Below are positions 1 to 8,681 of a DNA stretch of 64,000 nucleotides, one piece after another. The notes under the pieces are model-generated. The model was not told the DNA's origin, did not search any database, and saw only the letters and a program-made list of their open reading frames with translations. This stretch comes from Nitrospirota bacterium (lineage in GTDB: Bacteria > Nitrospirota > JACRHJ01). The stretch covers positions 87,280 to 151,279 of the forward strand of contig JAJYHX010000001.1 in the NCBI GenBank assembly GCA_021784575.1, in the 5' to 3' direction. The first letter of the stretch is position 1. Each line of letters begins with the position of its first letter. The translations under genes were made by a program, and so were the position numbers.

Positions 1-48
1 CGCCGGTATCAGCGCGCCCAAGCCCCTTCCGAGAGCCGTCTTAGACAT
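1..48 (-). CDS. parB: ParB chromosome-partitioning protein (N-terminus only)
   Basis: Only the first 16 codons are inside the window; the gene runs off the left edge. The start reads [16 protein letters not shown], the typical ParB N-terminus (KxxLGRGLxALIP). ParB is the CTP-dependent clamp that loads on parS and works with ParA in origin segregation. Its ATG (46-48) overlaps the parA stop codon by a few bases, so the two are translationally coupled. Two parS sites lie just upstream of parA. Confidence 0.9.
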   Translation of the reverse strand, partial: MSKTALGRGLGALIPA

Positions 49-808
49 GGGAGATTACCTCCTTGGCGAGGGAGAGATAGCTCTGCGCGCCGCGGGAGCG
101 GATGTCGTACATGATAATCGGTTTGCCGAAACTCGGCGCCTCGGAGAGGCTTACGTTCCTGGGTATCATCGTCCGGTATACCTTCTCCCTGAAATGCTCC
201 CGGACTTCCTTTTCCACCTGCCGGGAGAGGTTGTTCCTTGCGTCGTGCATGGTGAGCAGAATCCCTTCCACCTCCAGGGCCGGGTTCAGGGCCTCGCGCA
301 CGAGATGCAGCGTTTTAAGAAGCTGGGATAGGCCTTCCAGCGCGTAGTATTCGCATTGCACCGGTATCAATACGGAGTCCGCCGCCGCGAGCGCGTTCAC
401 GGTAAGAAGCCCCAGCGCGGGCGGGCAGTCGATAACGACGTAGTCGTAGTCTTCGAGAACGGACGCAAGCGCGTCCTTCAAAACGGTCTCGCGGCCCGGC
501 CTTCCCGCAAGCTCCACCTCCGAGCCGAAGAGGTCTACGGAGGACGGGGCAAGCCAGAGGTGCGGAAGCGGCGCGGGCATGATTATGCCGGAGAGCGGAA
601 GCCCGTCCGAAAAGAGGTCGTAGAGGTTGTTCCCGACAGCCTCCCTGTCCACGCCCACGCCGGAGGTGGAATTGCCCTGCGGGTCGATGTCCACAAGGAG
701 GACTTTCTTTTCCGCCGCCGCGAGGGACGCGGACGTGTTGACCGCCGTGGTGGTTTTGCCGACCCCGCCCTTCTGGTTTGCGACGGCTATTACCCTTGCC
801 CTAGACAT
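41..808 (-). CDS. parA: ParA/Soj chromosome-partitioning ATPase
   Basis: A 255-residue ParA/MinD-type ATPase, full length for chromosomal Soj. The deviant Walker A KGGVGKTT is at about residues 13-20, with signature lysine; DIDPQGN (Walker A') and [10 protein letters not shown] (Walker B) follow. ParA binds DNA non-specifically in its ATP-dimer form and is stimulated by ParB to drive origin movement. The start is supported by an AGAGG Shine-Dalgarno 6 nt upstream. It lies third in the order mnmG-rsmG-parA-parB, a conserved origin-proximal cluster, and overlaps parB by 8 nt. Nothing unusual in the sequence. Confidence 0.97.
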   Translation of the reverse strand: MSRARVIAVANQKGGVGKTTTAVNTSASLAAAEKKVLLVDIDPQGNSTSGVGVDREAVGNNLYDLFSDGLPLSGIIMPAPLPHLWLAPSSVDLFGSEVELAGRPGRETVLKDALASVLEDYDYVVIDCPPALGLLTVNALAAADSVLIPVQCEYYALEGLSQLLKTLHLVREALNPALEVEGILLTMHDARNNLSRQVEKEVREHFREKVYRTMIPRNVSLSEAPSFGKPIIMYDIRSRGAQSYLSLAKEVISHV

Positions 809-977
809 GAGCGCCTCTTAAGACCGTTGCCTTCAGGTTGCTTTTCTTTCACCCGGAAGGAGAGTAACATATTGATTTTAAAGACTTTTTCGTATGTGAA
901 CCGGCTCTTTCGCCGGGGGAAGTTACGGGCATTTTACAGGGAGGAAATGTCCGTGTCAAGGATTATCGTCCCCGGAA

Positions 978-993
978 TGTTCCACGTGGAACA
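978..993. promoter_or_regulatory. parS: parS site 1
   Basis: TGTTCCACGTGGAACA is a perfect 16-bp palindrome, differing from the common parS TGTTTCACGTGAAACA only at symmetric positions. It lies in the rsmG-parA intergenic gap, next to the parAB genes whose product binds it. Known biology: ParB nucleates here and spreads. Confidence 0.93.
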
Positions 994-994
994 A

Positions 995-1819
995 TCAGGC
1001 TTTCCTCAGCAGAATCAACGCCCGGCGGATGTCAGAGAACGGAAGGGTTATCTCTTCCTCTCGTTTGACCATCCAGCCCGGCGGAGGCCCCTCGTGCTCT
1101 GTCTCCAAACCCTGTGCCTGCGAGACGAGTCTGTCGCCGGTCGACCGGCTGAGGCTTTGCGCGACATAGCCGTTGTCCGCGAGGAGCGGCCCCGTGGCGG
1201 CCAGAAGATCCTCTAATCCCTTGAACGCGCGCGAGAATACTATATTGAACGGCGGGGCCGGGACGGCGAGCGGAAGTTTGTGTGTGCCGGGAGTCTCTCC
1301 GGCCCGCCGCGGGTGCAAAGACTTGCAGCGGGGACCGGCTTCCGCCGGCGAGAGAAGGCTTTCCTTGTCGCGCCGGGGCGGCAATAACTCCTCGACTCGC
1401 GCCTCCAGGACCGCCGCGCCCTTTAGCCCAAGCGTGCGGATTATGTGCCTAAGGAACGCCGCTTTCCTGCGCGCCGGTTCGATAAGCGCAATGTCCATCT
1501 CCGGCAGGACGATCTTCAGCGCCAGCCCCGGAAACCCCGCGCCGCTCCCGATGTCGCACGCGGTGAAACGCCCGACAGCATTGCCTCTGTGTTCACAGGC
1601 CCAGACAGGGCCGTTTTCTCCCCCCTGCAGTATCCCGAGGAGCGCCAGGGAGTCCAGGAAGTGCTTTACGACAACCTCGTCCGGCCCCGTGATGGCGGTA
1701 AGGTTCACCTTCGCGTTCCATTTCAGAAGTTCGGAGAGATAGACGTCGAATTTCCGCAGTTCCTCATCCGAAAGAGGAAAGCCGAGTTGTCTTGCGCCGT
1801 CTGAAAGTTTATTTTTCAT
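995..1819 (-). CDS. rsmG: 16S rRNA (guanine527-N7)-methyltransferase RsmG
   Basis: A 274-residue GidB/RsmG, which methylates G527 of 16S rRNA with SAM. The SAM-binding motif GSGAGFPG is at residues 91-98, preceded by the N-terminal KWNAKVNLTAI motif. Usual RsmG proteins are about 205-240 residues. The excess falls in three loops: about 66-86, about 148-188 (rich in R, P, G) and about 223-247. The last contains RSTG, encoded by the palindrome CCGGTCGACCGG (1137-1148). The core fold motifs stay in frame, so it is probably functional. It lies between mnmG and parA and is flanked by parS sites. There is no clear Shine-Dalgarno at the ATG. Confidence 0.93.
   Translation of the reverse strand: MKNKLSDGARQLGFPLSDEELRKFDVYLSELLKWNAKVNLTAITGPDEVVVKHFLDSLALLGILQGGENGPVWACEHRGNAVGRFTACDIGSGAGFPGLALKIVLPEMDIALIEPARRKAAFLRHIIRTLGLKGAAVLEARVEELLPPRRDKESLLSPAEAGPRCKSLHPRRAGETPGTHKLPLAVPAPPFNIVFSRAFKGLEDLLAATGPLLADNGYVAQSLSRSTGDRLVSQAQGLETEHEGPPPGWMVKREEEITLPFSDIRRALILLRKA
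1137..1148. repeat. CCGGTCGACCGG palindrome inside rsmG
   Basis: A perfect 12-bp palindrome encoding RSTG within an rsmG loop expansion. Identical copies occur at 14425-14436 and 14587-14598, and a one-base variant occurs at 6197-6208, each inside a coding region. See findings. Confidence 0.6.
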
Positions 1820-1835
1820 AAGAGGTTACGAGAAT

Positions 1836-1851
1836 TGTTCCACGTGGAACA
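1836..1851. promoter_or_regulatory. parS: parS site 2
   Basis: A second exact TGTTCCACGTGGAACA, 842 nt from the first one and just upstream of the rsmG start. Two identical 16-bp palindromes beside parAB make the parS assignment firm. Confidence 0.93.
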
Positions 1852-2048
1852 ATGTCGGGAACGAATACCCTTGCCTGAGCGAACGGCTGGCGGCATTGCC
1901 CTCCGTCAAACCTCGCATTCTTCTGCATTACGCGTTCGGCGATACTTGCTTGGATACATTGAGACTTAACGTCCGGTATCTGGTTTTACGTTCAAGGCAA
2001 TTTTTCCATGAAAAAGCTCTCCCGCCTCGCCCGGCATTAGGCAGAGGG

Positions 2049-3881
2049 TCAGTTCTCGCTTCTCCTGTCCTTCTCCAGCGCGACGAGGATTATGGCCGCC
2101 GCCGCGGGCGTAATGCCGGGAATCCTGCCCGCCTGGCCGACGCTCCGCGGCCCGACCTTCGCAAGCTTCTCCCGCGCCTCGCGCGAAAGCCCCGGAAGCG
2201 AGTAATCGAACCCGCGCGGGATAAGCTTCTCGTCGTATCTCTTCAGCCGCTCCACCTCGCCGGCCTGGCGCTTTATGTAGCCCTCGTATTTCACGAGAAT
2301 CTCCACCTGTTCGGCGGCGGGCTGGTCGACCGGCGTCTCGGGCGGATATGTTTCAAGCAGCCGCGCATAGGCCGTCTCCGGTCTCTTGAGCATCTCTTTC
2401 AGGGGTATTTTTGCGCCGTCGATCTCTCCGTAAGCCCTTTCCAGGCGGGCGAGCTCGCGCTCTATCTGTTCCCGCTTTTTTAAGAACTTCCGATAAACCT
2501 CATCGCTCACAAGACCCAGCGTAAAACCCTTCTCCATCAGCCGGATGTCCGCGTTGTCCTCGCGCAGCAGCAGGCGATATTCGGCGCGCGAGGTAAACAT
2601 CCTGAACGGCTCATCGACGCCCTTCGTTACGAGGTCGTCGATCATCACGCCGATGTAGGCCTCGTCCCGGCCAAGGACGAGGGGCTCCTCGCCCCGGACG
2701 AACTTCGCGGCATTGATGCCCGCTATTATCCCCTGTCCGGCGGCCTCCTCGTAGCCCGAAGTCCCGTTTATCTGCCCCGCGTGGAAGAGTCCGGAGATTC
2801 GCTTTGTCATCAGGGACGGCATAAGCTCGGTCGGGGGCACGTAGTCGTATTCGATGGCGTAGCCGGGGCGCATAAGCTCTGCGTTTTCAAGGCCGTTGAT
2901 AGTCCTGACCAGGGCTGTCTGCACGTCCGCCGGAAGGCTCGTGGATATGCCGTTCGCATAATACTCCGCCGTGTCGTAGCCCTCCGGTTCCAGGAAAACC
3001 TGGTGTCTCTCCTTGTCCGCGAAGCGCACGACCTTGTCCTCGATGGACGGGCAGTAGCGCGGGCCGATGCCCTTTATCGTCCCGGAATACAGTGGGGAGC
3101 GGTCAAGGTTCCCGAGTATCAGCTCGTGTGTTTTTTCGTTTGTATACGTGATGTAGCAGGGGAGCTGCCTGTTCGTTATTCTTTCCGTCGAGAACGAAAA
3201 CGGAGGCGGCGGGCTGTCTCCCGGCTGAGGCTTAAGACGCCCGAAATCAATGGACTTCGCGTCAATCCTCGGCGGAGTGCCGGTCTTTAGGCGTCCTAAC
3301 GGAAAGCCATACTCCGAAAGCGATTCGGAAAGCCCTCTGGCCGGGAATTCCCCTGCCCTGCCCGCCGGGAAACGGCTCTCTCCGATGTGTATAAGGCCGT
3401 TTAAAAACGTCCCGGTGGTAAGGACTACAGCCTGTGCCCGGTATTCGGTTCCAAGCTGGTCGATTATGCCGGAAACCCGCCCGCTCTCCGCCAGCAGCCG
3501 GACCGCCATGCCCTGCTTTAAGTCGAGGTTTTCCTGCCCTTCGACGGTCTCCTTCATAGCCCGCCGGTACCACGCCTTGTCCGCCTGCGCGCGCGTCGCC
3601 CGCACCGCCGGGCCTTTGCTCATGTTCAGCCTGCGGAACTGAATACCCGTCTTGTCGATATTCCTTGCCATCTCGCCGCCAAGGGCGTCGATTTCCCTTA
3701 CGATATGCCCCTTTGCAAGCCCGCCGATAGCCGGATTGCAGGACATCCGGGCCACGGAGTCAAGGTTCATGGTGAGAAGCAGCGTGGACATCCCCATCCG
3801 CGCGGAGGCCAGCGCCGCCTCGCAGCCCGCGTGCCCGGCCCCGACGACGACGACGTCATATTTTTTGGAGTAGAGATACAT
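2049..3881 (-). CDS. mnmG: tRNA uridine-5-carboxymethylaminomethyl modification enzyme MnmG (GidA)
   Basis: A 610-residue FAD enzyme that works with MnmE to install carboxymethylaminomethyl groups on U34 of tRNAs. The N-terminal dinucleotide-binding motif VVGAGHAGCEAA starts near residue 12. Family signatures MSCNPAIGGLAKGH, GPxYCPSIEDK, EGYDT and FTSRAEYRLLLREDNAD are all present, as is the C-terminal helical GIDA-associated domain ending PGITPAAAAIILVALEK. Length is normal. It is the first gene of the mnmG-rsmG-parA-parB set. mnmE is not adjacent: the upstream neighbour is an unrelated periplasmic protein. Confidence 0.98.
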   Translation of the reverse strand: MYLYSKKYDVVVVGAGHAGCEAALASARMGMSTLLLTMNLDSVARMSCNPAIGGLAKGHIVREIDALGGEMARNIDKTGIQFRRLNMSKGPAVRATRAQADKAWYRRAMKETVEGQENLDLKQGMAVRLLAESGRVSGIIDQLGTEYRAQAVVLTTGTFLNGLIHIGESRFPAGRAGEFPARGLSESLSEYGFPLGRLKTGTPPRIDAKSIDFGRLKPQPGDSPPPPFSFSTERITNRQLPCYITYTNEKTHELILGNLDRSPLYSGTIKGIGPRYCPSIEDKVVRFADKERHQVFLEPEGYDTAEYYANGISTSLPADVQTALVRTINGLENAELMRPGYAIEYDYVPPTELMPSLMTKRISGLFHAGQINGTSGYEEAAGQGIIAGINAAKFVRGEEPLVLGRDEAYIGVMIDDLVTKGVDEPFRMFTSRAEYRLLLREDNADIRLMEKGFTLGLVSDEVYRKFLKKREQIERELARLERAYGEIDGAKIPLKEMLKRPETAYARLLETYPPETPVDQPAAEQVEILVKYEGYIKRQAGEVERLKRYDEKLIPRGFDYSLPGLSREAREKLAKVGPRSVGQAGRIPGITPAAAAIILVALEKDRRSEN

Positions 3882-4036
3882 GGGGAAACCCCGGGATTGT
3901 TATAAGGAATCCGACCGGTTAGCGGGCGGTTTTAAATGCGACAAGGGCAATTAAAAAAGCATAAATATAGATTCTTCACGGAGCCTGCTTCAGGCATGTA
4001 TAAAGCCGGGGCTCAGAATGACAGGCAAATTCCTGG

Positions 4037-4056
4037 ATTCCCGTTTTCACGGGAAT
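4037..4056. repeat. Dispersed hairpin, ATTCCCG...CGGGAAT type
   Basis: ATTCCCGTTTTCACGGGAAT forms an 8-bp stem with a 4-nt loop, in the gap between mnmG and the next gene. The embedding text (CAGAATGACAGG, CTGGATTCCCG) matches a very common dispersed palindromic repeat of Gram-negative genomes. A related copy forms the 3' end of tmk at 63127-63153. It may also act as a transcript end for the minus-strand gene at 4070. Confidence 0.6.
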
Positions 4057-4069
4057 GGCGGGCGGCGTC

Positions 4070-4783
4070 TTACGGCTTCGTTATTCTCGCCTGCTCCATT
4101 ATCGCGTCGTATCTGTAGCCGAAGCCGAAGTCTTTATTAGAGGAGATGACGCCCGTCGCCGTAACGACATCCCCGGCGTCGGCATCGTCTTTCGTGGTTA
4201 CGACCAAGCTGTTCGTGCCCTTCGCGGCATCGCCCGTGCCATCCTGGATATGAAGCCAGTTGCTGCCCATGATGCCCCTGGACACCTTGACCACCTTCCC
4301 CCGCACGGAAACGGTCTTCCCGTTCAGCGACGCCCTGTTTTTGTAAACCTCGGCAATCGTGCGCCCGTTTGCCCCTTTGGCTTTTGTTACCTTTATCTTC
4401 CCGGCGGGCTGCTTCGCCCTGTTCTTTGCCCTGTACGCCTTTGTGCCGGGCAGGGCGACGGGGCCGCTGGTGAACATGACCTTCCTGAAGGTGCGATTAA
4501 GCGTATCGCTGTGGAAATTCGTCATCTGCATGCCGGGATAGAAGGTAACGGTCTGGCCGGCCTTCAGCTTTGTCTGCGGCATAGCAAGCCACAATTTCTC
4601 CTTGCGGCTCTGAATCCTTGCATAGGTATACCCGCCGGCATTCATGACCTTCAGCACCTTCCCCGCCAGGACGAACAGACCCGGGTTCTTTCCGGCCGCC
4701 GGAGCGCTTCCCTGACCGAAGGCGGCAGCCGAAACAAAGAGGAAAGCGGCCATGCAAAAAGACAGAACAGGAAATTTTTTCAT
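4070..4783 (-). CDS. Periplasmic OB-fold-like protein
   Basis: 237 residues with a clear Sec signal (KK, hydrophobic core, cleavage near AAAFGQ). Two similar halves follow, each resembling a small OB-fold nucleic-acid-binding-type domain: residues about 35-85 (LAGKVLKVMNAGGYTYARI, LWLAMPQTKLKAGQTV) and about 145-230 (SVRGKVVKVSRGIMGSNWLHIQDGTG, GVISSNKDFGFGY). The GKVVxV...NWxHIQDGTG pattern is typical of exported proteins in cytochrome-rich bacteria. No catalytic residues are evident and the function is unknown. An ATG with GGAGATACC just upstream supports the start. Divergent from the DUF2231 gene. Confidence 0.75.
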   Translation of the reverse strand: MKKFPVLSFCMAAFLFVSAAAFGQGSAPAAGKNPGLFVLAGKVLKVMNAGGYTYARIQSRKEKLWLAMPQTKLKAGQTVTFYPGMQMTNFHSDTLNRTFRKVMFTSGPVALPGTKAYRAKNRAKQPAGKIKVTKAKGANGRTIAEVYKNRASLNGKTVSVRGKVVKVSRGIMGSNWLHIQDGTGDAAKGTNSLVVTTKDDADAGDVVTATGVISSNKDFGFGYRYDAIMEQARITKP

Positions 4784-4959
4784 GGTATCTCCATTGGATT
4801 CAATACCGCATGGCTGGTATCATATCGCATTTTTTATAAATAAACAAGAAAAGACGGAGGCCCGGCCAAAATGAATGATAAATGCTATACTGGATAGAGG
4901 AACCGAGTTCCCTGATTTGGAACCCGTGAATGATTTTTATTTTACAAAGGAGCAGGAAT

Positions 4960-5442
4960 ATGCAAACAAAGGCGGCAATAGAAAGACACCCGATACACCC
5001 GATGCTGGTGGTCTTCCCAATCGGGATGTGGGTATTTTCGCTTATCGGCGACATAGTCCTCAGGGCGGGCGGGAACCCGGCATGGGCGCCCGCAGTCTAT
5101 TACGCGATGGGCATCGGCATAATCGGCGCCCTTGCCGCCGCAATATTCGGCGTGATAGACCTCTTCTCCATCCCGCAGGGCGCGCGGGCGAGAAACCTGG
5201 GCTACTGGCACTTGGGGATAAACCTCGCGGTTACAATTTTGTTCATAGTCAACTTCTACCTGCGCTCTGTCGGGCCGCCGGTCAGTTTGACGCCGTTTAT
5301 CCTCTCGATTGTGGGTGTCGCGGCGCTACTCGTTTCGGGCTGGCTCGGCGGCGAGATGGTCTATGTCGAGGGAGCAGCGGTTGCGTCAGCCCAGAAACCG
5401 CCCGCAAGGGAGGAGGAAGAACGGCTTAAAAAGGCGGCGTAA
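4960..5442 (+). CDS. DUF2231 integral membrane protein
   Basis: 160 residues with four hydrophobic segments (about 20-38, 50-72, 88-108, 115-135) and a charged C-terminal tail. The N-terminal IERHPIHPMLVVFPIGMWVFSLIGD is the DUF2231 signature (HPxHPMLVxFPIG). The start chosen has AAAGGAGCAGGA ending 2 nt before the ATG; an in-frame upstream ATG at 4930 lacks one. Family function is unknown. A GC-rich hairpin with a T-run follows at 5481-5522. Confidence 0.85.
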   Translation: MQTKAAIERHPIHPMLVVFPIGMWVFSLIGDIVLRAGGNPAWAPAVYYAMGIGIIGALAAAIFGVIDLFSIPQGARARNLGYWHLGINLAVTILFIVNFYLRSVGPPVSLTPFILSIVGVAALLVSGWLGGEMVYVEGAAVASAQKPPAREEEERLKKAA

Positions 5443-5480
5443 CATAAGCCGTTTTTATGCTTAGCCTTTATGCTTGATTG

Positions 5481-5522
5481 TAGGGAGGGGTTTATCTTTT
5501 GTGGCCCGGCCCCTCTTTTTTT
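5481..5522 (+). terminator. Possible intrinsic terminator after DUF2231 gene
   Basis: GAGGGG (5485-5490) pairs with CCCCTC (5510-5515), followed by a run of seven T (5516-5522). The loop of 19 nt is long, so efficiency is uncertain. Confidence 0.45.
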
Positions 5523-5583
5523 GTGCAGAGACGCTTCAGGATGTCGCTGTGCGCCACTTGTTATTTTTTGCGGCAGGCCCCTT

Positions 5584-7167
5584 TTATTCCCACTCTATCG
5601 TGGAGGGCGGCTTGGAGGAGATGTCGTAGCAGACGCGGTTTACTCCCTTGATTTCGTTGATGATGCGGTTGGAGATTGTCCCGAGGAGCGGATACGGGAG
5701 GTGTACCCAGTCGGCGGTCATGCCGTCTTTGGAATGCACCGCCCGAAGGGCCGCGACGTTTTCGTAGGTGCGCTCGTCCCCCATAACGCCGACGGTGCGT
5801 ATGGGCAAAAGCACGGCGAATGACTGCCATATCTCGCGGTACAGCCCGGCCTTTTTTATTTCTTCCAGGACTATTGCGTCCGCCTCCCTGAGGATTTCAA
5901 GGCGCTCGCTCGTCACCTCGCCCAGGATCCTGATTGCAAGCCCCGGCCCGGGGAACGGCTGCCTCCAGATTATATCCTCCGGGAGACCCAACTCGGCGCC
6001 AAGCTCGCGCACCTCGTCCTTGAAAAGCTCACGGAGCGGCTCTACGAGCTTAAGCTTCATCTTCTCCGGGAGTCCCCCGACGTTATGGTGGCTCTTGATT
6101 ACCGCCGACGGCCCCTTGAACGAAACGCTCTCTATCACGTCCGGGTAGAGAGTCCCCTGGGCCAGAAACTCCACGCCGTTGCCCGTTGGTTCGAGGCCGG
6201 TCAACCGGCCGGCCTCGGACTCGAATACCTCGATGAACGTGTTCCCTATAATCTTCCGTTTCTTTTCCGGGTCTTCCACGCCCGCAAGCCTGGAGAGGAA
6301 CATATCCTGCGCGTCCGCGTATACGAGCCTCAGGCCCATCGTATCGAACGTCTGCCGGACGCGCTCCGCCTCGCCCTTCCTTAAGCACCCGTTGTTTACG
6401 AATATGCAGGTGAGCTGGTCTCCCACGGCCCGGTGCACGAGCGCGGCGGCGACGGTGGAGTCCACGCCGCCTGAGAGCGCGCAGATCACGGGCTTTTTGC
6501 CCACCTGCTTCCTGATAATATCAACAGAGTAGTCGATGAAGCTTGCCATCGTCCACGACGGCTCGCAGCCGCAAATGGCCAGGAAGTTCTTCAGTATCTG
6601 AAAGCCCTCCGGCGTATGCGCGACCTCCGGGTGGAACTGCACGCCGTAGAACTTCCTCCCGCGGTCCGCCATCGCCGCGGTCGGAGAGTTGTCCGTATGG
6701 GCGATTGCCGAGAACCCCTCCGGCATCTTCTCTATCCTGTCCCCGTGGCTCATCCACACGACGGTGGTGCTCGCGGGCGAATCTCCCGTGCCGCCGACGT
6801 ATTTCAGGAGGCCGCTCTCGTCGTCGAGTTTAAGCTCCGCCCTGCCGTATTCACGCTTTGCCGCCCGCGCCACGACTCCGCCAAGCAGATGCGTCAGAAG
6901 CTGCATCCCGTAGCATATGCCGAGCACCGGGACGCCAAGCTCCATGTGGTCTTTTCCGATGAGCGGCGCGCCAGAATCGTATACGCTCGACGGACCGCCG
7001 GAGAGAATGATGCCCTTGGGGGCGAACTCCTTTATTCTCTCAAGACCCGCGTTATACGGAAATATCTCGCAGTATACCTTCGCCTCCCGCACGCGCCTGG
7101 CGATAAGCTGTGTATACTGCGAACCGAAGTCGAGGACAAGAACCTTTTGCTGATGTATGTCGGACAT
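5584..7167 (-). CDS. guaA: GMP synthase (glutamine-hydrolysing)
   Basis: A 527-residue two-domain enzyme converting XMP, ATP and glutamine to GMP. The N-terminal class I amidotransferase domain has [20 protein letters not shown] (nucleophile Cys) and [11 protein letters not shown]. The ATP-PPase loop is [12 protein letters not shown], and the C-terminal dimerisation domain ends in the canonical [10 protein letters not shown]. An apparent 8-12 residue expansion ([12 protein letters not shown]) sits where most GuaA have a short loop before [14 protein letters not shown]. Its DNA contains CCGGTCAACCGG (6197-6208), a variant of the palindrome seen in rsmG. It lies 5 nt after the preceding exported-protein gene, so the two are co-transcribed. 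Confidence 0.97.
   Translation of the reverse strand: MSDIHQQKVLVLDFGSQYTQLIARRVREAKVYCEIFPYNAGLERIKEFAPKGIILSGGPSSVYDSGAPLIGKDHMELGVPVLGICYGMQLLTHLLGGVVARAAKREYGRAELKLDDESGLLKYVGGTGDSPASTTVVWMSHGDRIEKMPEGFSAIAHTDNSPTAAMADRGRKFYGVQFHPEVAHTPEGFQILKNFLAICGCEPSWTMASFIDYSVDIIRKQVGKKPVICALSGGVDSTVAAALVHRAVGDQLTCIFVNNGCLRKGEAERVRQTFDTMGLRLVYADAQDMFLSRLAGVEDPEKKRKIIGNTFIEVFESEAGRLTGLEPTGNGVEFLAQGTLYPDVIESVSFKGPSAVIKSHHNVGGLPEKMKLKLVEPLRELFKDEVRELGAELGLPEDIIWRQPFPGPGLAIRILGEVTSERLEILREADAIVLEEIKKAGLYREIWQSFAVLLPIRTVGVMGDERTYENVAALRAVHSKDGMTADWVHLPYPLLGTISNRIINEIKGVNRVCYDISSKPPSTIEWE
6197..6208. repeat. CCGGTCAACCGG palindrome variant inside guaA
   Basis: A one-base variant of the 12-bp palindrome, lying in the DNA of the GuaA loop expansion. 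It is surrounded by further GGCC/CCGG-rich sequence. Confidence 0.45.
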
Positions 7168-7172
7168 CTTTT

Positions 7173-7661
7173 CTATTTCCCTTTCATATCCAGGAGCTTT
7201 ACCGCGATGTCGTCACGGCTGCCGTTTCTTATCTCGTAGATAAGCTCAAGCTCGCTTCCGGGGTAATATATCTGGACGGACTTGTTAAAAATCGACCCTG
7301 AGTTTGCGGGAATTGCAAGTTTGCCCGCGCTCAGACCCCGGCCCTTGAACTCCACCCGCATGAGGTAAGTCGCCCCGCGCGGTATGTTTCCCTTGAAATG
7401 GCCGTCCTGGTCTCCGAAGGGAAACGCATAGCTTTCCGCGCCGCTTGCGAAGACCATCTCGATGGGGCTGTTGTACCTTGTGCCGTACTCGGAGCAGTGA
7501 AGCCGTCCGCGCACCTCTGTCATTTTGGCCTTCGGTTTCGGCGCGGGTTTAAGGTGTTCCGGCGGCAGGACGGGCGGGACGGTTTCATCGGGCACATATG
7601 CGAACGCGGGCGCGCAAAACGCGAGAACCGCCAGGACAAGGAATAAGATTCTGATACGCAT
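7173..7661 (-). CDS. Exported hypothetical protein upstream of guaA
   Basis: 162 residues with a classical signal peptide ([21 protein letters not shown]). A Pro-rich linker ([19 protein letters not shown]) leads into a beta-rich domain with one Cys (LHCSEYG). The middle resembles a carboxypeptidase-regulatory/transthyretin-like fold ([23 protein letters not shown]), but this is only an impression. It is likely periplasmic, function unknown. Its promoter puts the transcription start at or within 2 nt of the ATG (see 7670-7698). Confidence 0.7.
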   Translation of the reverse strand: MRIRILFLVLAVLAFCAPAFAYVPDETVPPVLPPEHLKPAPKPKAKMTEVRGRLHCSEYGTRYNSPIEMVFASGAESYAFPFGDQDGHFKGNIPRGATYLMRVEFKGRGLSAGKLAIPANSGSIFNKSVQIYYPGSELELIYEIRNGSRDDIAVKLLDMKGK

Positions 7662-7669
7662 GACAGGTG

Positions 7670-7698
7670 ATTTTATCAGGTAACGGGGGCGGATTCAA
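7670..7698 (-). promoter_or_regulatory. Sigma-70-type promoter, near-leaderless
   Basis: On the minus strand TTGAAT (7693-7698), 17-nt spacer, TAAAAT (7670-7675). The ATG of the downstream gene begins at 7661, only 8 nt after the -10 box, and there is no Shine-Dalgarno between them. Confidence 0.6.
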
Positions 7699-7715
7699 GG
7701 CCAAAAGCTCCCGGC

Positions 7716-8681
7716 TTATGGCCTCTTGCCTATTTTCGTTATCCTGTATCCCGCCTCTTTTATGTGTCCGGCATAAAGCACGGCGAGCGCCAGCGCGTTG
7801 ATCTTCTCCTCCGGCGGGTCGGAGCGCGAGGTGAGGATTATCGGGCAGCCCGCCCCGACGACAATCCCCGCGCCGGATGCATTGGCAAAATGCCGAAGCG
7901 CCTTGTATATCACGTTTCCCATTTCTATGTTCGGCGAGACGAGAATATCCGCCGCGCCCGCCACGGTTCCGGTTACCCCCTTTCTCTTCGCCGCCTCCCC
8001 GGAGACCGCGAGGTCGAGCGCCAAAGGCCCTTCGACATCCGCCTCCGGGATTGCGTCTTTCGCCCATTCGGCCAACTTCCGCGCGTCCACGGTAGATTGT
8101 ATCTTGACGTGCACCTTCTCGGATGCGGAGAGGAGCGCGACCTTCGGCCTGTCGATATTCAGTAGCTTCCTCGCCACGAAGACCGAGTTCACTATTATCC
8201 CCTTCTTCATCTCGATGTCCGGGGCGATGTTTATCCCGCCGTCCGTCTGGATTATGAGCCTGTCGAAACCGGGCACGTGCAGGACGCCGCAGTGGCTTAT
8301 GAAAAATCCCTCCGACAGGCCGTTCTCCTTGCGGAATATCGGGTGCAGGAAGGTTGACGTCGGCACCATCCCCTTCATCAGGATGTCCGCCTCCCCCTGC
8401 CGGATCATCCTGACACCCTTCTCCGCCTTCTCGTCCTCTCCGCCTACGTCCGCAATCACGAAAAGGGCCGGGTCGGCGCCGGTCTCCCGCATTATGCCGA
8501 GTATCCGCCGCTTCTCGCCGATAAGAACCGGCCTGGCAAGCCCCAGGCGGGCGGCGGTTTCCATCGCGGTGATTGCGCTTGCGTCCTCCGCCGCGCATAC
8601 CGCGACTCTCATCGGCGGCCGGCATTCCCTGGCCTGCTTCGCCGCGGCCATCAGTTCGCTGAAATTCCTAATCCTGCCCAT
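7716..8681 (-). CDS. ptb: Phosphate butyryltransferase-like phosphate acyltransferase
   Basis: 321 residues of the PTA/PTB family, interconverting acyl-CoA and acyl phosphate. Recognisable are ADILMKGMVPTSTFLHPIF, ISHCGVLHVPGF, DGGINIAPD, VALLSASEKV and the C-terminal ADILVSPNIEMGNVIYKAL. The start at 8681 (MGRIRNFSELMAAAK) matches the family N-terminus; an in-frame ATG at 8723 would add 14 residues lying inside buk. It overlaps the end of buk by 14 nt. With Buk it would form an acyl-CoA to carboxylate route yielding ATP, for butyrate or branched-chain acids. The chain length accepted cannot be read from the sequence. Confidence 0.88.
   Translation of the reverse strand: MGRIRNFSELMAAAKQARECRPPMRVAVCAAEDASAITAMETAARLGLARPVLIGEKRRILGIMRETGADPALFVIADVGGEDEKAEKGVRMIRQGEADILMKGMVPTSTFLHPIFRKENGLSEGFFISHCGVLHVPGFDRLIIQTDGGINIAPDIEMKKGIIVNSVFVARKLLNIDRPKVALLSASEKVHVKIQSTVDARKLAEWAKDAIPEADVEGPLALDLAVSGEAAKRKGVTGTVAGAADILVSPNIEMGNVIYKALRHFANASGAGIVVGAGCPIILTSRSDPPEEKINALALAVLYAGHIKEAGYRITKIGKRP

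Noticed and set aside
1852-2048. Origin of replication between mnmG and rsmG
   Set aside because: The location is right for some bacteria, but no DnaA-box cluster or AT-rich unwinding region could be seen, only parS.
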